In this document: one piece after another, positions 22,646-30,742 of the stretch
Layout: every line of letters starts with the position of its first letter
How positions within the stretch are numbered: the first letter of the stretch is position 1
DNA from: Lachnospiraceae bacterium UBA1766
GTDB taxonomy: Bacteria > Bacillota > Clostridia > Lachnospirales > Lachnospiraceae
Length of the DNA: 31,428 bases
NCBI GenBank assembly: GCA_002314715.1
Contig: DCGY01000085.1
Coordinates: forward strand, 17,236-48,663
Reading direction: 5' to 3'
The notes under the pieces: model-generated
Seen by the model: the letters and a program-made list of their open reading frames with translations, nothing else
What the model was told of the DNA's origin: nothing
Database searches by the model: none
Translations under genes and position numbers: made by a program

Positions 22646-23421
22646 TATTCAATTCCTCCCATCTTCTGCTGATAAACCTCAAAGAAATGATCCTCCAAAG
22701 AAACACCGTGGCAAATTGCTTCCAGGGTATCGCATTCAATCATGGTACCGTTGATGACAATTCCTACGCGATCACAAATCTTTTCAATCAGACTAAAAAT
22801 ATGAGTGGAAATAATAACGCTCTTTCCCTGGTTCTTTAACTCCAGCAAAAAGTCGGTAACGACCTTAGCTGTCAAAACGTCCAAGCCATTTGTGGGCTCA
22901 TCAAAGATGATGATATCCGGATCATGCACCAGCGAAATTACCAGAGAAACCTTCTGCTTCATACCGGTGGAAAGATTTCCTACTTTTACCTCTGCGAAGG
23001 CATCGATTCCAAAACGCTCAAACATACTTTTCTTTCTCTCATTGCGAACCTTGGAATCTACTCCGTACAAATCCGAAAAGAAGTCAAAAAGGTAGTTGGG
23101 CGTAAAGAACTCCTCCAATTTCAATTCACTGGTAAGAAATCCAATCTTTCCGCGAACTTCCTTGGGATTCTTCACAACACTGACGCCGTCAATTATGGCA
23201 TCTCCCGCATCCGGCTTGATAAGGGTTGCCAACATACGCAGTGTAGTGGTTTTACCCGCACCATTGGGTCCCAACAATCCGAAAATCTCCCCACGATAAG
23301 CACTGAAATTCAAATCATTTACTGCCTGTTTTTTCTTTTCTTTTGTTTTTTCCAGTTTCTGCTGTTTGGCAGAAAGTGTAAAGGTTTTCTTCAGGCCCTC
23401 TACCTTTAAAATTTCTTCCAT
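22645..23421 (-). CDS. ABC transporter ATP-binding protein (NatA-like)
   Basis: A 258-residue ATPase subunit with Walker A GLLGPNGAGKTTTLRML, a degenerate signature LSTGMKQKVSL (usual LSGG with T for G), Walker B IIIFDEPTNGLD and the switch His in ISTHIF. An unusual Lys-rich insertion (KQQKLEKTKEKKKQ) lies between the first strand and Walker A. GAGAGGG precedes the ATG. It pairs with the overlapping permease gene and follows the TraX-family gene by 22 nt. Confidence 0.94.
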   Translation of the reverse strand: MEEILKVEGLKKTFTLSAKQQKLEKTKEKKKQAVNDLNFSAYRGEIFGLLGPNGAGKTTTLRMLATLIKPDAGDAIIDGVSVVKNPKEVRGKIGFLTSELKLEEFFTPNYLFDFFSDLYGVDSKVRNERKKSMFERFGIDAFAEVKVGNLSTGMKQKVSLVISLVHDPDIIIFDEPTNGLDVLTAKVVTDFLLELKNQGKSVIISTHIFSLIEKICDRVGIVINGTMIECDTLEAICHGVSLEDHFFEVYQQKMGGIE

Positions 23422-23443
23422 CTTTCCCTCTCCCTCAATGGTT

Positions 23444-24241
23444 TTATACTGCTACAACATTTCCGATTCCCATGAGTACTGCAATGAGATACAACAGTAA
23501 CAGGTGTAACGGATAAAATGCGTAGAAAACATATTTCAGATTCAATCCCCGCTTTCCGTTATAGAATGCACAGGGAATAAATGCGAACGGTGCTGTCAGC
23601 TCCCACAAAAAGCAAAGAACACCGGTAATAATCTGCATATTTCTGTTTTTTCGGAAATAATACAATACCACGATACACAGTACACCGATTGCCCCATAAT
23701 CGCAACCGCTCATACGTCCTACATAAGCGCCCACAATGGCAATGGCTATGGTAGTCAAATACGCCAGAAATTTAGACGTCATGGGCTTTGTAAACCGCTC
23801 AATTACCGTAATGGTAAACAATCCGATTGCCAACGTAAAAAAAACATTCTGCCGGTCAAATTCCAACACTGTGGCGCTGTGAGCCAAATCATAGGGAATC
23901 TCCGAAAGCACTGCAAATACAATCAGACGAAGCTGGTATTTCTTTAAGTCCCTGGTACGATCAAACCCTTCCACTAATAAGAAGCAAAAAATAGGGAACG
24001 CAATTCTGCCTATCCAACGAAGAATTGCATATTTCAGATACAAATCACCATTTGCCTCCAACCACACTTCCATATCTTCCGGCTCCAGGGCGTCCATGTA
24101 TCCGGCCAATGTCAGATACCTTCCGTAAATAATCGCCCCAATGTGGTCAATCAACATAGATACCAGCGCAATTATTTTTAATGTACTGCCACTGATTCCC
24201 CGAAACTTTTTTTCATCTTTCGCAACTGCCTGCTGTTCCAT
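23444..24241 (-). CDS. TraX family membrane protein
   Basis: A 265-residue polytopic protein of the TraX family, named after the F-plasmid pilin acetylase but widespread in Firmicutes chromosomes with unknown role. The family core GSTLKIIALVSMLIDHIGAI lies near the N-terminus, and the conserved FPIFCFLLVEGF with RTRDLKKY follows near residue 100. About seven to eight hydrophobic helices are visible. Start at ATG 24241 with AGGGGA 7 nt upstream rather than a TTG at 24259. There is no conjugation gene nearby, so an acyltransferase role on some envelope substrate is only a guess. Confidence 0.88.
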   Translation of the reverse strand: MEQQAVAKDEKKFRGISGSTLKIIALVSMLIDHIGAIIYGRYLTLAGYMDALEPEDMEVWLEANGDLYLKYAILRWIGRIAFPIFCFLLVEGFDRTRDLKKYQLRLIVFAVLSEIPYDLAHSATVLEFDRQNVFFTLAIGLFTITVIERFTKPMTSKFLAYLTTIAIAIVGAYVGRMSGCDYGAIGVLCIVVLYYFRKNRNMQIITGVLCFLWELTAPFAFIPCAFYNGKRGLNLKYVFYAFYPLHLLLLYLIAVLMGIGNVVAV

Positions 24242-24280
24242 TCTGTTTCCCCTAATCAAAAATTCTTGTCATTCCGACAT

Positions 24281-24898
24281 TTATTCCTGCGGCTCCGTTT
24301 CATTTTCCGTCTTTTCCGCCAGCAACTGATCCAAATAGTCGTATATTTCTTCCCTTCCCTGCTTCGTAGTCGCCGAAAAAGGAATCATAACGGTACCGGG
24401 TTTACACTTCAGAACCGTTCGAATGGTTTTTAACTGTTTCTGAATTTGACTTCGATTGATTTTATCCAGCTTCGTGGCAATAATGACCGGTTGATATCCC
24501 ATCTTGCAGATCCAATCATACATAATCCGATCGTTTTCCGAAGGATCATGGCGAATGTCAATCAAGAGAAATACCGTTCTTAACTGCTTTGATTTATGCA
24601 GATAGTCTTCAATCATTTTTCCCCACTGGGCCTTGACATTTTCATTTGCCTTGGCAAAACCATATCCGGGCAGATCCACAAAATACAGCGCATCATTTAT
24701 ATTGTAATAATTAATGGTCTGGGTTTTTCCCGGCTGTGCACTGGTTCTCGCCAAAGACTTTCGATTCATCAAAGCATTGATTAGGGAAGATTTTCCAACA
24801 TTACTTTTTCCGGCAAAAGCCACCTCCGGCAGTTTATTGTCCGGAAGTTTACTGGTAATTCCACAAACCGTTTCCAAACCGACATTTTTAATTATCAT
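24281..24898 (-). CDS. engB: Ribosome biogenesis GTPase EngB (YsxC)
   Basis: A 205-residue TRAFAC GTPase needed for maturation of the 50S subunit. G1 is GKSNVGKSS (30-38), G3 is DLPGYGFA, G4 is TKLDK, and the G5 region is SATTKQG. The length is normal. GAGG lies 7 nt before the ATG. It follows clpX, separated by a GC-rich terminator-like hairpin; in many Firmicutes lonA stands between clpX and engB but is absent here. It probably heads the engB-traX-natAB-mntP transcript, although I see no clear promoter in the 73-nt gap. Confidence 0.96.
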   Translation of the reverse strand: MIIKNVGLETVCGITSKLPDNKLPEVAFAGKSNVGKSSLINALMNRKSLARTSAQPGKTQTINYYNINDALYFVDLPGYGFAKANENVKAQWGKMIEDYLHKSKQLRTVFLLIDIRHDPSENDRIMYDWICKMGYQPVIIATKLDKINRSQIQKQLKTIRTVLKCKPGTVMIPFSATTKQGREEIYDYLDQLLAEKTENETEPQE

Positions 24899-24925
24899 AT
24901 TAAAACCTCATTCCTTTTCCTACTG

Positions 24926-24950
24926 AAAACGCCGCCCAAAACAGGCGGCG
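24926..24950 (-). terminator. Terminator or attenuator between clpX and engB
   Basis: On the minus strand CGCCGCC and GGCGGCG form a 7-bp GC stem around TGTTTTG, followed by TTTTC. The T-tract is short, so read-through into engB is plausible. Confidence 0.7.
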
Positions 24951-24971
24951 CTTCTTAATCCGTTTTGCTGA

Positions 24972-26213
24972 TTACCTGGTGATTTTGGTGGGTTCACATT
25001 TTCCGTCAACCGCATCCTTCGTTACAATACAAGACACAATCGATTCATCGGAAGGAATCTGATACATCGTGTCCATCATAACACTTTCCATAATGGAACG
25101 GAGTCCTCTGGCACCGGTTTTTCTCTCAAACGCCTTATCTGCAATACTACCGATTGCATCCTCTTCAAAGGATAATTCTACCCCGTCCATAGAGAACAGC
25201 TTCTGGTACTGCTTAATCAGCGCATTCTTAGGCTCTTTTAAGATGCGTACCAACGCCTCTTTGTCCAATCCGTTTAGAGATACACAAATCGGAACACGTC
25301 CCACAAATTCCGGAATCAATCCGAATTTCACAAGGTCCTGAGGAACAACTTCATGGAACAATTCGCTCAGTTCCTTATTGGATTTCTGCGATACTTCTGT
25401 ATTGAAACCAATAGACTTACGATCCAGTCTGGCCTCTACAATTTTCTCCAGTCCGTCAAATGCACCGCCGCAAATAAATAAAATATTGGAGGTGTCGATT
25501 TGAATCAATTCCTGATGAGGATGCTTTCTTCCACCCTGCGGAGGAACGCTTGCCACAGTACCCTCTACAATTTTCAGAAGTGCCTGCTGTACGCCTTCAC
25601 CGGAAACATCTCTGGTAATGGAAACATTCTCGCTCTTTTTGGTAATCTTATCGATTTCATCGATATAGATAATACCATACTGTGCACGCTCCACATCATA
25701 ATCCGCTGCCTGAATTAACTTCAGCAAAATATTTTCTACATCTTCACCTACATAGCCGGCCTCTGTCAAAGTAGTGGCATCGGCAATGGCAAAAGGAACA
25801 TTGATAATCTTTGCCAATGTTTGGGCAAGATATGTCTTACCGGAGCCGGTAGGACCAACCATAATAATATTGCTCTTCTGAAGCTCTACCTCATCCAAAT
25901 CCTTGGGAGCCATAACTCTCTTGTAGTGATTATAAACCGCTACGGAAAGAACCTTCTTGGCCTCATCCTGTCCGATTACATAATCATCCAGAAATTTCTT
26001 GATTTCCTGAGGCTTTAATAAATTGATATCCTGTTTCTCTACAGTATCGGGAGTATCATCCTCCAGCTCCTCTTCCAGAATATCAGAGCAAATATCCACA
26101 CACTCATCACAAATATATACCCCAACCGGTCCCGCAATCAATTTACGAACCTGGCTCTGGGTCTTATTACAAAAAGAACATCTAATTTCGTCGTCAGACT
26201 TTCTACCTGCCAT
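24972..26213 (-). CDS. clpX: ATP-dependent Clp protease ATP-binding subunit ClpX
   Basis: A 413-residue AAA+ unfoldase that feeds substrates to ClpP. The N-terminal zinc-binding domain has C12, C15, C35 and C38; Walker A is GPTGSGKTYLAQ; Walker B is IIYIDEIDKI; the pore loop is GYVGED and the ClpP-docking IGF loop is KSIGFNTE. Start at ATG 26213 with GAGG 6 nt upstream; a GTG at 26225 in frame is part of that site. It follows clpP by only 20 nt, so the protease and its unfoldase are made together. Confidence 0.98.
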   Translation of the reverse strand: MAGRKSDDEIRCSFCNKTQSQVRKLIAGPVGVYICDECVDICSDILEEELEDDTPDTVEKQDINLLKPQEIKKFLDDYVIGQDEAKKVLSVAVYNHYKRVMAPKDLDEVELQKSNIIMVGPTGSGKTYLAQTLAKIINVPFAIADATTLTEAGYVGEDVENILLKLIQAADYDVERAQYGIIYIDEIDKITKKSENVSITRDVSGEGVQQALLKIVEGTVASVPPQGGRKHPHQELIQIDTSNILFICGGAFDGLEKIVEARLDRKSIGFNTEVSQKSNKELSELFHEVVPQDLVKFGLIPEFVGRVPICVSLNGLDKEALVRILKEPKNALIKQYQKLFSMDGVELSFEEDAIGSIADKAFERKTGARGLRSIMESVMMDTMYQIPSDESIVSCIVTKDAVDGKCEPTKITR

Positions 26214-26233
26214 TTTATTCCTCACACCCTAAA

Positions 26234-26827
26234 TTATTTACCGGTATCATGAGAAGTGATAACCTTATCGATCAAACCGTACTCACATGCCTCTTCCGCA
26301 CTCTTCCAGTTATCACGCTCGGTATCCTGACAAATGGTTTCATAATCCTTACCGGTATTCTCGGCAAGCATACGGTTTAACTTCTCTTTGGTCTTCAAAA
26401 TATGCTTTGCAGCAATTTCAATCTCAGTGGCCTGTCCCTGGGTTCCGCCAAGAGGTTGATGAATCATAATCTCTGCATTGGGAAGTGCAAATCTCTTGCC
26501 CTTTGCACCACCTGCCAAAAGGAACGCGCCCATGCTGGCAGCCATACCGATACATACGGTAGATACATCGCATTTGATATATCTCATGGTATCGTAGATT
26601 GCCATACCTGCAGTAACACTTCCTCCGGGGCTGTTGATATACAAATGAATATCCTTCTCCGGGTCCTCTGCCTCAAGGAATAATAACTGTGCTACTACAA
26701 TACTTGCGGTAACTTCATTTACTTCCTCTCCCAAAAAGATAATTCTATCCTTTAACAGTCTTGAATAAATGTCGTATGATCTTTCCCCTTTACTGGTTTG
26801 CTCAATGACATAAGGTACTAAACTCAT
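26234..26827 (-). CDS. clpP: ATP-dependent Clp protease proteolytic subunit ClpP
   Basis: A 197-residue serine protease forming a double heptameric ring. The catalytic triad is S98 (GMAASMGA), H123 (MIHQPLGG) and D172 (DTERDNW). The N-terminal axial loop (SLVPYVIEQTSKGERSYDIY) is complete. Start at ATG 26827 because AGGAAG precedes it and the promoter would start transcription near 26858, too close to serve the in-frame ATG at 26848. Confidence 0.98.
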   Translation of the reverse strand: MSLVPYVIEQTSKGERSYDIYSRLLKDRIIFLGEEVNEVTASIVVAQLLFLEAEDPEKDIHLYINSPGGSVTAGMAIYDTMRYIKCDVSTVCIGMAASMGAFLLAGGAKGKRFALPNAEIMIHQPLGGTQGQATEIEIAAKHILKTKEKLNRMLAENTGKDYETICQDTERDNWKSAEEACEYGLIDKVITSHDTGK

Positions 26828-26864
26828 ATAAACTTCCTGCCTTTCCATTTTTTGCTACCCTACT

Positions 26865-26893
26865 AGCATAGCCCAAACAAAATTGTTTTTCAA
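26865..26893 (-). promoter_or_regulatory. Promoter of clpP-clpX
   Basis: On the minus strand TTGAAA (complement of 26888-26893), a 17-nt spacer and TATGCT (complement of 26865-26870). The start near 26858 gives a leader of about 30 nt. No CtsR-type direct repeat was recognised. Confidence 0.65.
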
Positions 26894-26925
26894 CGAATTT
26901 TCGAATAATTAAGAAAACTTTTAGA

Positions 26926-26962
26926 TAAAAATCGTGGGTCGTACTTTTCAGCACAACCCACG
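26926..26962 (-). terminator. Terminator of tig
   Basis: On the minus strand CGTGGGT (complement of 26956-26962) pairs with ACCCACG (complement of 26933-26939), with further GT/AC pairing inside, followed by ATTTTTAT. It lies 18 nt past the tig stop and separates tig from the clpP promoter. Confidence 0.85.
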
Positions 26963-26979
26963 TTCATCATTCGTATTTA

Positions 26980-28329
26980 TTATGCTTCTTCTGCAGCGGT
27001 TTCATCCTCTGCCTTTGCCTTCTTTGTCTTAGCCTTGGTAGCCTTAGCTTCCTTCGCATTTTCAACAACAAGCTCAAGAGCCTTCTTGATAGCGATGTCA
27101 GCCTTTACCTGCTCAGCTCCCTTAGCTCCGAGAAGCTCTTTTACCTTCTCAATTTCTAACTGGTAAGCTTCGCTCATAACCTTGATTTCAGATTCGAATT
27201 CTTCGTCGGTTACAGCAATATTCTCAGCCTTAGCAACTGCTTCCATTACAAGACGAGACTGAATTCTGCTCATTGCCTGAGGCTTAATCTGCTCCATTAA
27301 CATCTGAGGATTCATGCCGGTGAACTGCATATACTGCTCAAGGGTAAGTCCCTGTGCCTGCATTCTCTGTGCAAACTCATCAACCATCTGTCTCTGAGTG
27401 GTCTCAACCATAGCATCGGGAATATCCATCTGTGCATCAGCGATAATTGCTTCGATTACAGCATCTTCCTTTGCGGTCTTAGCTTCTTCTGCCTTCTTGT
27501 CAGCCAACTTAGCCTTTACATCAGCCTTGTACTCTGCAAGAGTATCGAACTCAGATACTTCACTTGCGAATTCATCATCAAGCGCAGGAAGCTCCTTCTC
27601 CTTGATTTCCTTAACTACACACTTAAATACTGCAGCCTTACCTGCAAGCTCTTCTGCCTGATAATCCTCAGGGAAGGTAACGTTTACATCAACTACTTCG
27701 TTCATGTTTGCGCCGATTAATGCTTCTTCAAATCCGGGAATGAATGCTCCGGAACCAATGGTCAAAGGATAGTTCTCACCCTTACCACCGTCAAATGCAA
27801 CACCGTCTACGAAACCTTCGAAATCGATAACGGTCATATCGCCGTCCTTAACTGCTCTGTCTTCGATGGTAATGGTTCTTGCGTTGCTTTCTCTTTCCTT
27901 ATCGATTGCTGCATCTACTTCTTCATCCGTTACTTCAACATCAACCTTGTCAACCTTTACACCCATGTACTTGCCAAGAGTTACTTCAGGCTTTAATGCT
28001 ACTTCTGCGGTGAACACGAAAGGCTTTCCTGCCTCAATTGTAACTACCTCAACCTTGGGAGCAGATACAATATCTTCGGTACACTCATCAATTGCCTTAT
28101 CATATGCTTCAGGGATCAACTCATTTGCTGCATCCTCATAGAATACTTCCTTGCCATACATCTGCTCGATCATCTTGCGGGGAGCTTTTCCCTTACGGAA
28201 ACCGGGGATGCTGATCTTATTTTTGTTCTTCTGGTAAGCCTTCTCGATTGCCTTCTCCAATTCCTCTGCGGGAACCTCGATAGTAAGCTTTGCCATGTTC
28301 TTTTCTAACTTTTCAACCTGTAAACTCAT
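26980..28329 (-). CDS. tig: Trigger factor (ribosome-bound peptidyl-prolyl isomerase chaperone)
   Basis: A 449-residue chaperone. The N-terminal ribosome-binding domain has the signature SIPGFRKGKAPRKMIEQMYG; the FKBP-like isomerase domain follows (about 160-245, DGDMTVIDFEGFVDGVAF), then the long helical chaperone arms. The last 25 residues form a Lys/Ala/Glu tail (AKATKAKTKKAKAED...) not needed for the fold and longer than in many homologues. AAGGAGG precedes the ATG. It has its own strong promoter and terminator, upstream of clpP as in many bacteria. Confidence 0.98.
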   Translation of the reverse strand: MSLQVEKLEKNMAKLTIEVPAEELEKAIEKAYQKNKNKISIPGFRKGKAPRKMIEQMYGKEVFYEDAANELIPEAYDKAIDECTEDIVSAPKVEVVTIEAGKPFVFTAEVALKPEVTLGKYMGVKVDKVDVEVTDEEVDAAIDKERESNARTITIEDRAVKDGDMTVIDFEGFVDGVAFDGGKGENYPLTIGSGAFIPGFEEALIGANMNEVVDVNVTFPEDYQAEELAGKAAVFKCVVKEIKEKELPALDDEFASEVSEFDTLAEYKADVKAKLADKKAEEAKTAKEDAVIEAIIADAQMDIPDAMVETTQRQMVDEFAQRMQAQGLTLEQYMQFTGMNPQMLMEQIKPQAMSRIQSRLVMEAVAKAENIAVTDEEFESEIKVMSEAYQLEIEKVKELLGAKGAEQVKADIAIKKALELVVENAKEAKATKAKTKKAKAEDETAAEEA

Positions 28330-28404
28330 TGAATTTCCTCCTTAAATGAACCTGTGTACATCTATATAAGTTGCCCAAACGAGCATAATCACAGTCATTC
28401 AACG

Positions 28405-28433
28405 ATTATAGCACAAGAAAAATACATTTTCAA
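28405..28433 (-). promoter_or_regulatory. Promoter of tig
   Basis: On the minus strand TTGAAA (complement of 28428-28433), a 17-nt spacer and a perfect TATAAT (complement of 28405-28410). The predicted start near 28398 gives a 70-nt leader. Confidence 0.8.
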
Positions 28434-28524
28434 GTTTTCTTGTAAAACTTACCATTATATTTTTTTGCAAACCGCAAATACTATCTGCAGAATAAGAATC
28501 AGCAAGAAGTTTCCTGCAGGATTT

Positions 28525-28552
28525 GCATGCTGCTTCTTGGTTTTCTTATTTA
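28525..28552 (+). promoter_or_regulatory. Possible forespore (sigma-G type) promoter of the SASP gene
   Basis: GCATG at 28525-28529 and TATTTA at 28547-28552, 17 nt apart, resemble the sigma-G pattern (GnATR, then CATnnTA-like). This would be expected for a spore protein. No good sigma-A promoter is seen. An imperfect CAAGAAG/CTTCTTG hairpin (28503-28539) surrounds the -35 region. Confidence 0.45.
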
Positions 28553-28577
28553 AAAACAGAAAACGGAGGAAATAAAA

Positions 28578-28784
28578 ATGGCAAATCAGAGCAAGAAAAA
28601 CACAACCGCTTCCACTACTTCATCCAAATCCGCTATGGAGAAATTTAAAACCGAAGTAGCAAGTGAGCTTGGAGTCAACCTAAAGGATGGCTACAACGGC
28701 AATTTATCCAGCAAGGAAGCCGGTTCCATCGGTGGTGAAATGGTAAAACGCATGGTAAAAGAGCGTAAGAATCAGATGAAATAA
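28578..28784 (+). CDS. Alpha/beta-type small acid-soluble spore protein
   Basis: A 68-residue SASP that coats and protects DNA in dormant spores. The conserved parts are KFKTEVASELGV, which contains the region cut by the germination protease GPR, and GNLSSKEAGSIGGEMVKRMV, the DNA-binding second helix. The first 18 residues are a Ser/Thr/Lys-rich extension. GGAGG precedes the ATG. The gene is monocistronic, with a possible sigma-G promoter and its own terminator. It shows that the organism belongs to a spore-forming lineage. Confidence 0.95.
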   Translation: MANQSKKNTTASTTSSKSAMEKFKTEVASELGVNLKDGYNGNLSSKEAGSIGGEMVKRMVKERKNQMK

Positions 28785-28829
28785 CCATCTGCGTGAGGAG
28801 AAGAAACTCCTAGTCGATATTGCAACAAA

Positions 28830-28864
28830 GAGGCGTGTATGCATACCGCACACACGCCTCTTTT
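28830..28864 (+). terminator. Terminator of the SASP gene, probably bidirectional
   Basis: GAGGCGTGT (28830-28838) pairs with ACACGCCTC (28852-28860), followed by TTTTATT. On the minus strand the same hairpin is followed by TTTGTT and lies downstream of the transaldolase gene. Confidence 0.9.
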
Positions 28865-28905
28865 ATTAGGATTATCATCCATTCTGTCTTTTTTAATTTT
28901 AGATT

Positions 28906-29559
28906 TTATTCACCGAATACTGCCTTGTAGTCAGCCTGGAATTTCAGGATACCTGCATCGGTCAAAGGATGCTTGGTCATCTGCTCGATAACTGCGTAAG
29001 GAACAGTTGCGATATCAGCACCTGCAAGAGCACAGTCGGTAACATGAATCGGGTTACGTACGCTTGCTGCGATAATCTGAGACTCGATACCAGCTACTGC
29101 GAAAATATCAGCGATTTCACGGATAAGATCGGTACCTCTCTGGCTGATGTCATCCAAACGGCCAAGGAAAGGAGAAACGTAGGTAGCGCCTGCACGAGCT
29201 GCAAGAAGTGCCTGGTTAGCAGAGAAAATCAATGTAACATTGGTCTTGATTCCTTCAGAGGTCAAAACCTTACAAGCCTTTAAGCCTTCAACGGTCATAG
29301 GAATCTTAACAACCATATTGGGATGAATCTTTGCAATCTCTCTACCCTCTTTGATCATGCCTTCAGCATCAACGGTAGTAGCCTTAACTTCACCACTGAT
29401 AGGTCCGTCAACGATAGAAGCGATTTCAGCGATAACCTCTTCGAATACTCTGCCTTCCTTTGCAATCAAAGAAGGATTTGTGGTAACGCCACAGATAACT
29501 CCCATATCGTTTGCTTTCTTAATGTCTTCTACCTTAGCGGTGTCAATGAAAAATCTCAT
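28906..29559 (-). CDS. Small transaldolase / fructose-6-phosphate aldolase family protein
   Basis: A 217-residue class I aldolase of the TalC/FSA group. The Schiff-base Lys is K85 in MVVKIPMT; the N-terminal FIDTA and CGVTTNPSL and the C-terminal ATVPYAVIEQM are family motifs. Members of this size act as transaldolases in the non-oxidative pentose phosphate pathway or, less often, as fructose-6-phosphate aldolases; the sequence alone does not decide safely. AAGGAG precedes the ATG. It has its own promoter and shares a terminator with the SASP gene. Confidence 0.95.
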   Translation of the reverse strand: MRFFIDTAKVEDIKKANDMGVICGVTTNPSLIAKEGRVFEEVIAEIASIVDGPISGEVKATTVDAEGMIKEGREIAKIHPNMVVKIPMTVEGLKACKVLTSEGIKTNVTLIFSANQALLAARAGATYVSPFLGRLDDISQRGTDLIREIADIFAVAGIESQIIAASVRNPIHVTDCALAGADIATVPYAVIEQMTKHPLTDAGILKFQADYKAVFGE

Positions 29560-29608
29560 AACTTATCTCCTTTACATTTGTAATATAGTTTTTACTGCAT
29601 TTTTTATC

Positions 29609-29637
29609 AGTATAGGTCTCCCAATTTCAAAAATCAA
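29609..29637 (-). promoter_or_regulatory. Promoter of the transaldolase gene
   Basis: On the minus strand TTGATT (complement of 29632-29637), a 17-nt spacer and TATACT (complement of 29609-29614). The predicted start is about 43 nt before the ATG. Confidence 0.65.
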
Positions 29638-29683
29638 GAGCCTACAACGACCCTCGCAATATCTGATAAAAGAAAAGCACTTT

Positions 29684-30736
29684 TTAACCAAAAATATTCA
29701 CCAAATCGTTAAAAAATACCACAACCATCAGTCCCATAAAGAACACCATTCCGATAAAATGAACCAGGCCTTCTTTTTCCGGGGAAATCGGTTTTCCTCT
29801 CACCACCTCAATCAGCAAAAATACCAGTCTTCCGCCATCCAGCGCAGGGATGGGAAGTAAATTAAAGATTCCCAGGTTTACCGATAAGAGCATCACGATG
29901 TTCAGCATATTTACCAGTACATCCATAGCGGATTCCTTGGTCTCCTCATAAACCTTTCCGACTACATTTACGGCGATTCCCACGGGTCCCGCCACATCCT
30001 GTCTGGATACCTTTCCGGTTACCAGCATACCAAGACTTTTATACGTATTTACCACTCCGAAACGCACCTCGTACCAGGCAAACCGAATTCCGTCCAGGCC
30101 CTTGATTTGCTTAATTTCGGAATTTGTAATTCCCAACAGAAAACGTCCCTCTTCCTCCGAATAAAACGGAGTCAGGGCGGTCTCGTACTTCTGACCGTCT
30201 CTCTCGTAGAGAATCTTTATTTCTTTGCCTTTGTTTAACTGATTTATCAAGGAGATTTCTTCGTAAAGATAAATCCGTTCTCCATTCATGGAAAGGATTC
30301 GGTCTCCCGCCATCAGTCCGGCTTCCTGGGCAGCTCCGCCCTCAATCAGTCCGGAAACAATTGGCTCACGGATGACAATCATCTGAACCATAATCAATGC
30401 CACCAGAAAGGCCAAAAAGAAATTAAAAAACGGTCCTGCCACTACGGTGGCAATTCTTGACCAAACCTTGGCATTTTGGAAGGACCCGCTGTTATCCGCT
30501 CCTTCCTCCTGCTGATTCAACCCGTCTTCCCCTTCAAACATGCAGGCACCACCGATCGGCAAAAGTCGCAATGCATACTTGGTTTCCCCTTTTTTGAAGG
30601 AGCAAAGTGTAGGCCCCATGCCCACACAGAATTCCACTACATGAATTCCGTTGGCTTTCGCAATCAGAAAATGTCCGAATTCATGGGAAATAACCACGAC
30701 TCCAAACACCAGAAGAAATAAAATAAACGTCATCAT
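29684..30736 (-). CDS. rseP: Site-2 zinc metalloprotease RseP (RasP)
   Basis: A 350-residue intramembrane protease that cleaves anti-sigma factors and signal-peptide remnants. The zinc motif HEFGH is at 18-22 in the first helix; the third ligand lies in NLLPIPALDGG (D300). One PDZ domain (about 125-200, with GLMAGDRILSMNGE) sits between helices. ATGATG follows the dxr stop by 6 nt without a good ribosome binding site, so translation is probably coupled to dxr. The dxr-rseP order is conserved. The downstream gene is fsa-like rather than the usual ispG. Confidence 0.96.
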   Translation of the reverse strand: MMTFILFLLVFGVVVISHEFGHFLIAKANGIHVVEFCVGMGPTLCSFKKGETKYALRLLPIGGACMFEGEDGLNQQEEGADNSGSFQNAKVWSRIATVVAGPFFNFFLAFLVALIMVQMIVIREPIVSGLIEGGAAQEAGLMAGDRILSMNGERIYLYEEISLINQLNKGKEIKILYERDGQKYETALTPFYSEEEGRFLLGITNSEIKQIKGLDGIRFAWYEVRFGVVNTYKSLGMLVTGKVSRQDVAGPVGIAVNVVGKVYEETKESAMDVLVNMLNIVMLLSVNLGIFNLLPIPALDGGRLVFLLIEVVRGKPISPEKEGLVHFIGMVFFMGLMVVVFFNDLVNIFG

Positions 30737-30742
30737 GAATGT

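Noticed and set aside
27398..28141. Ser/Thr/Ala-rich open frames opposite tig
   Set aside because: They are mirror images of Glu/Ala/Lys codons of trigger factor and have no recognisable domain.
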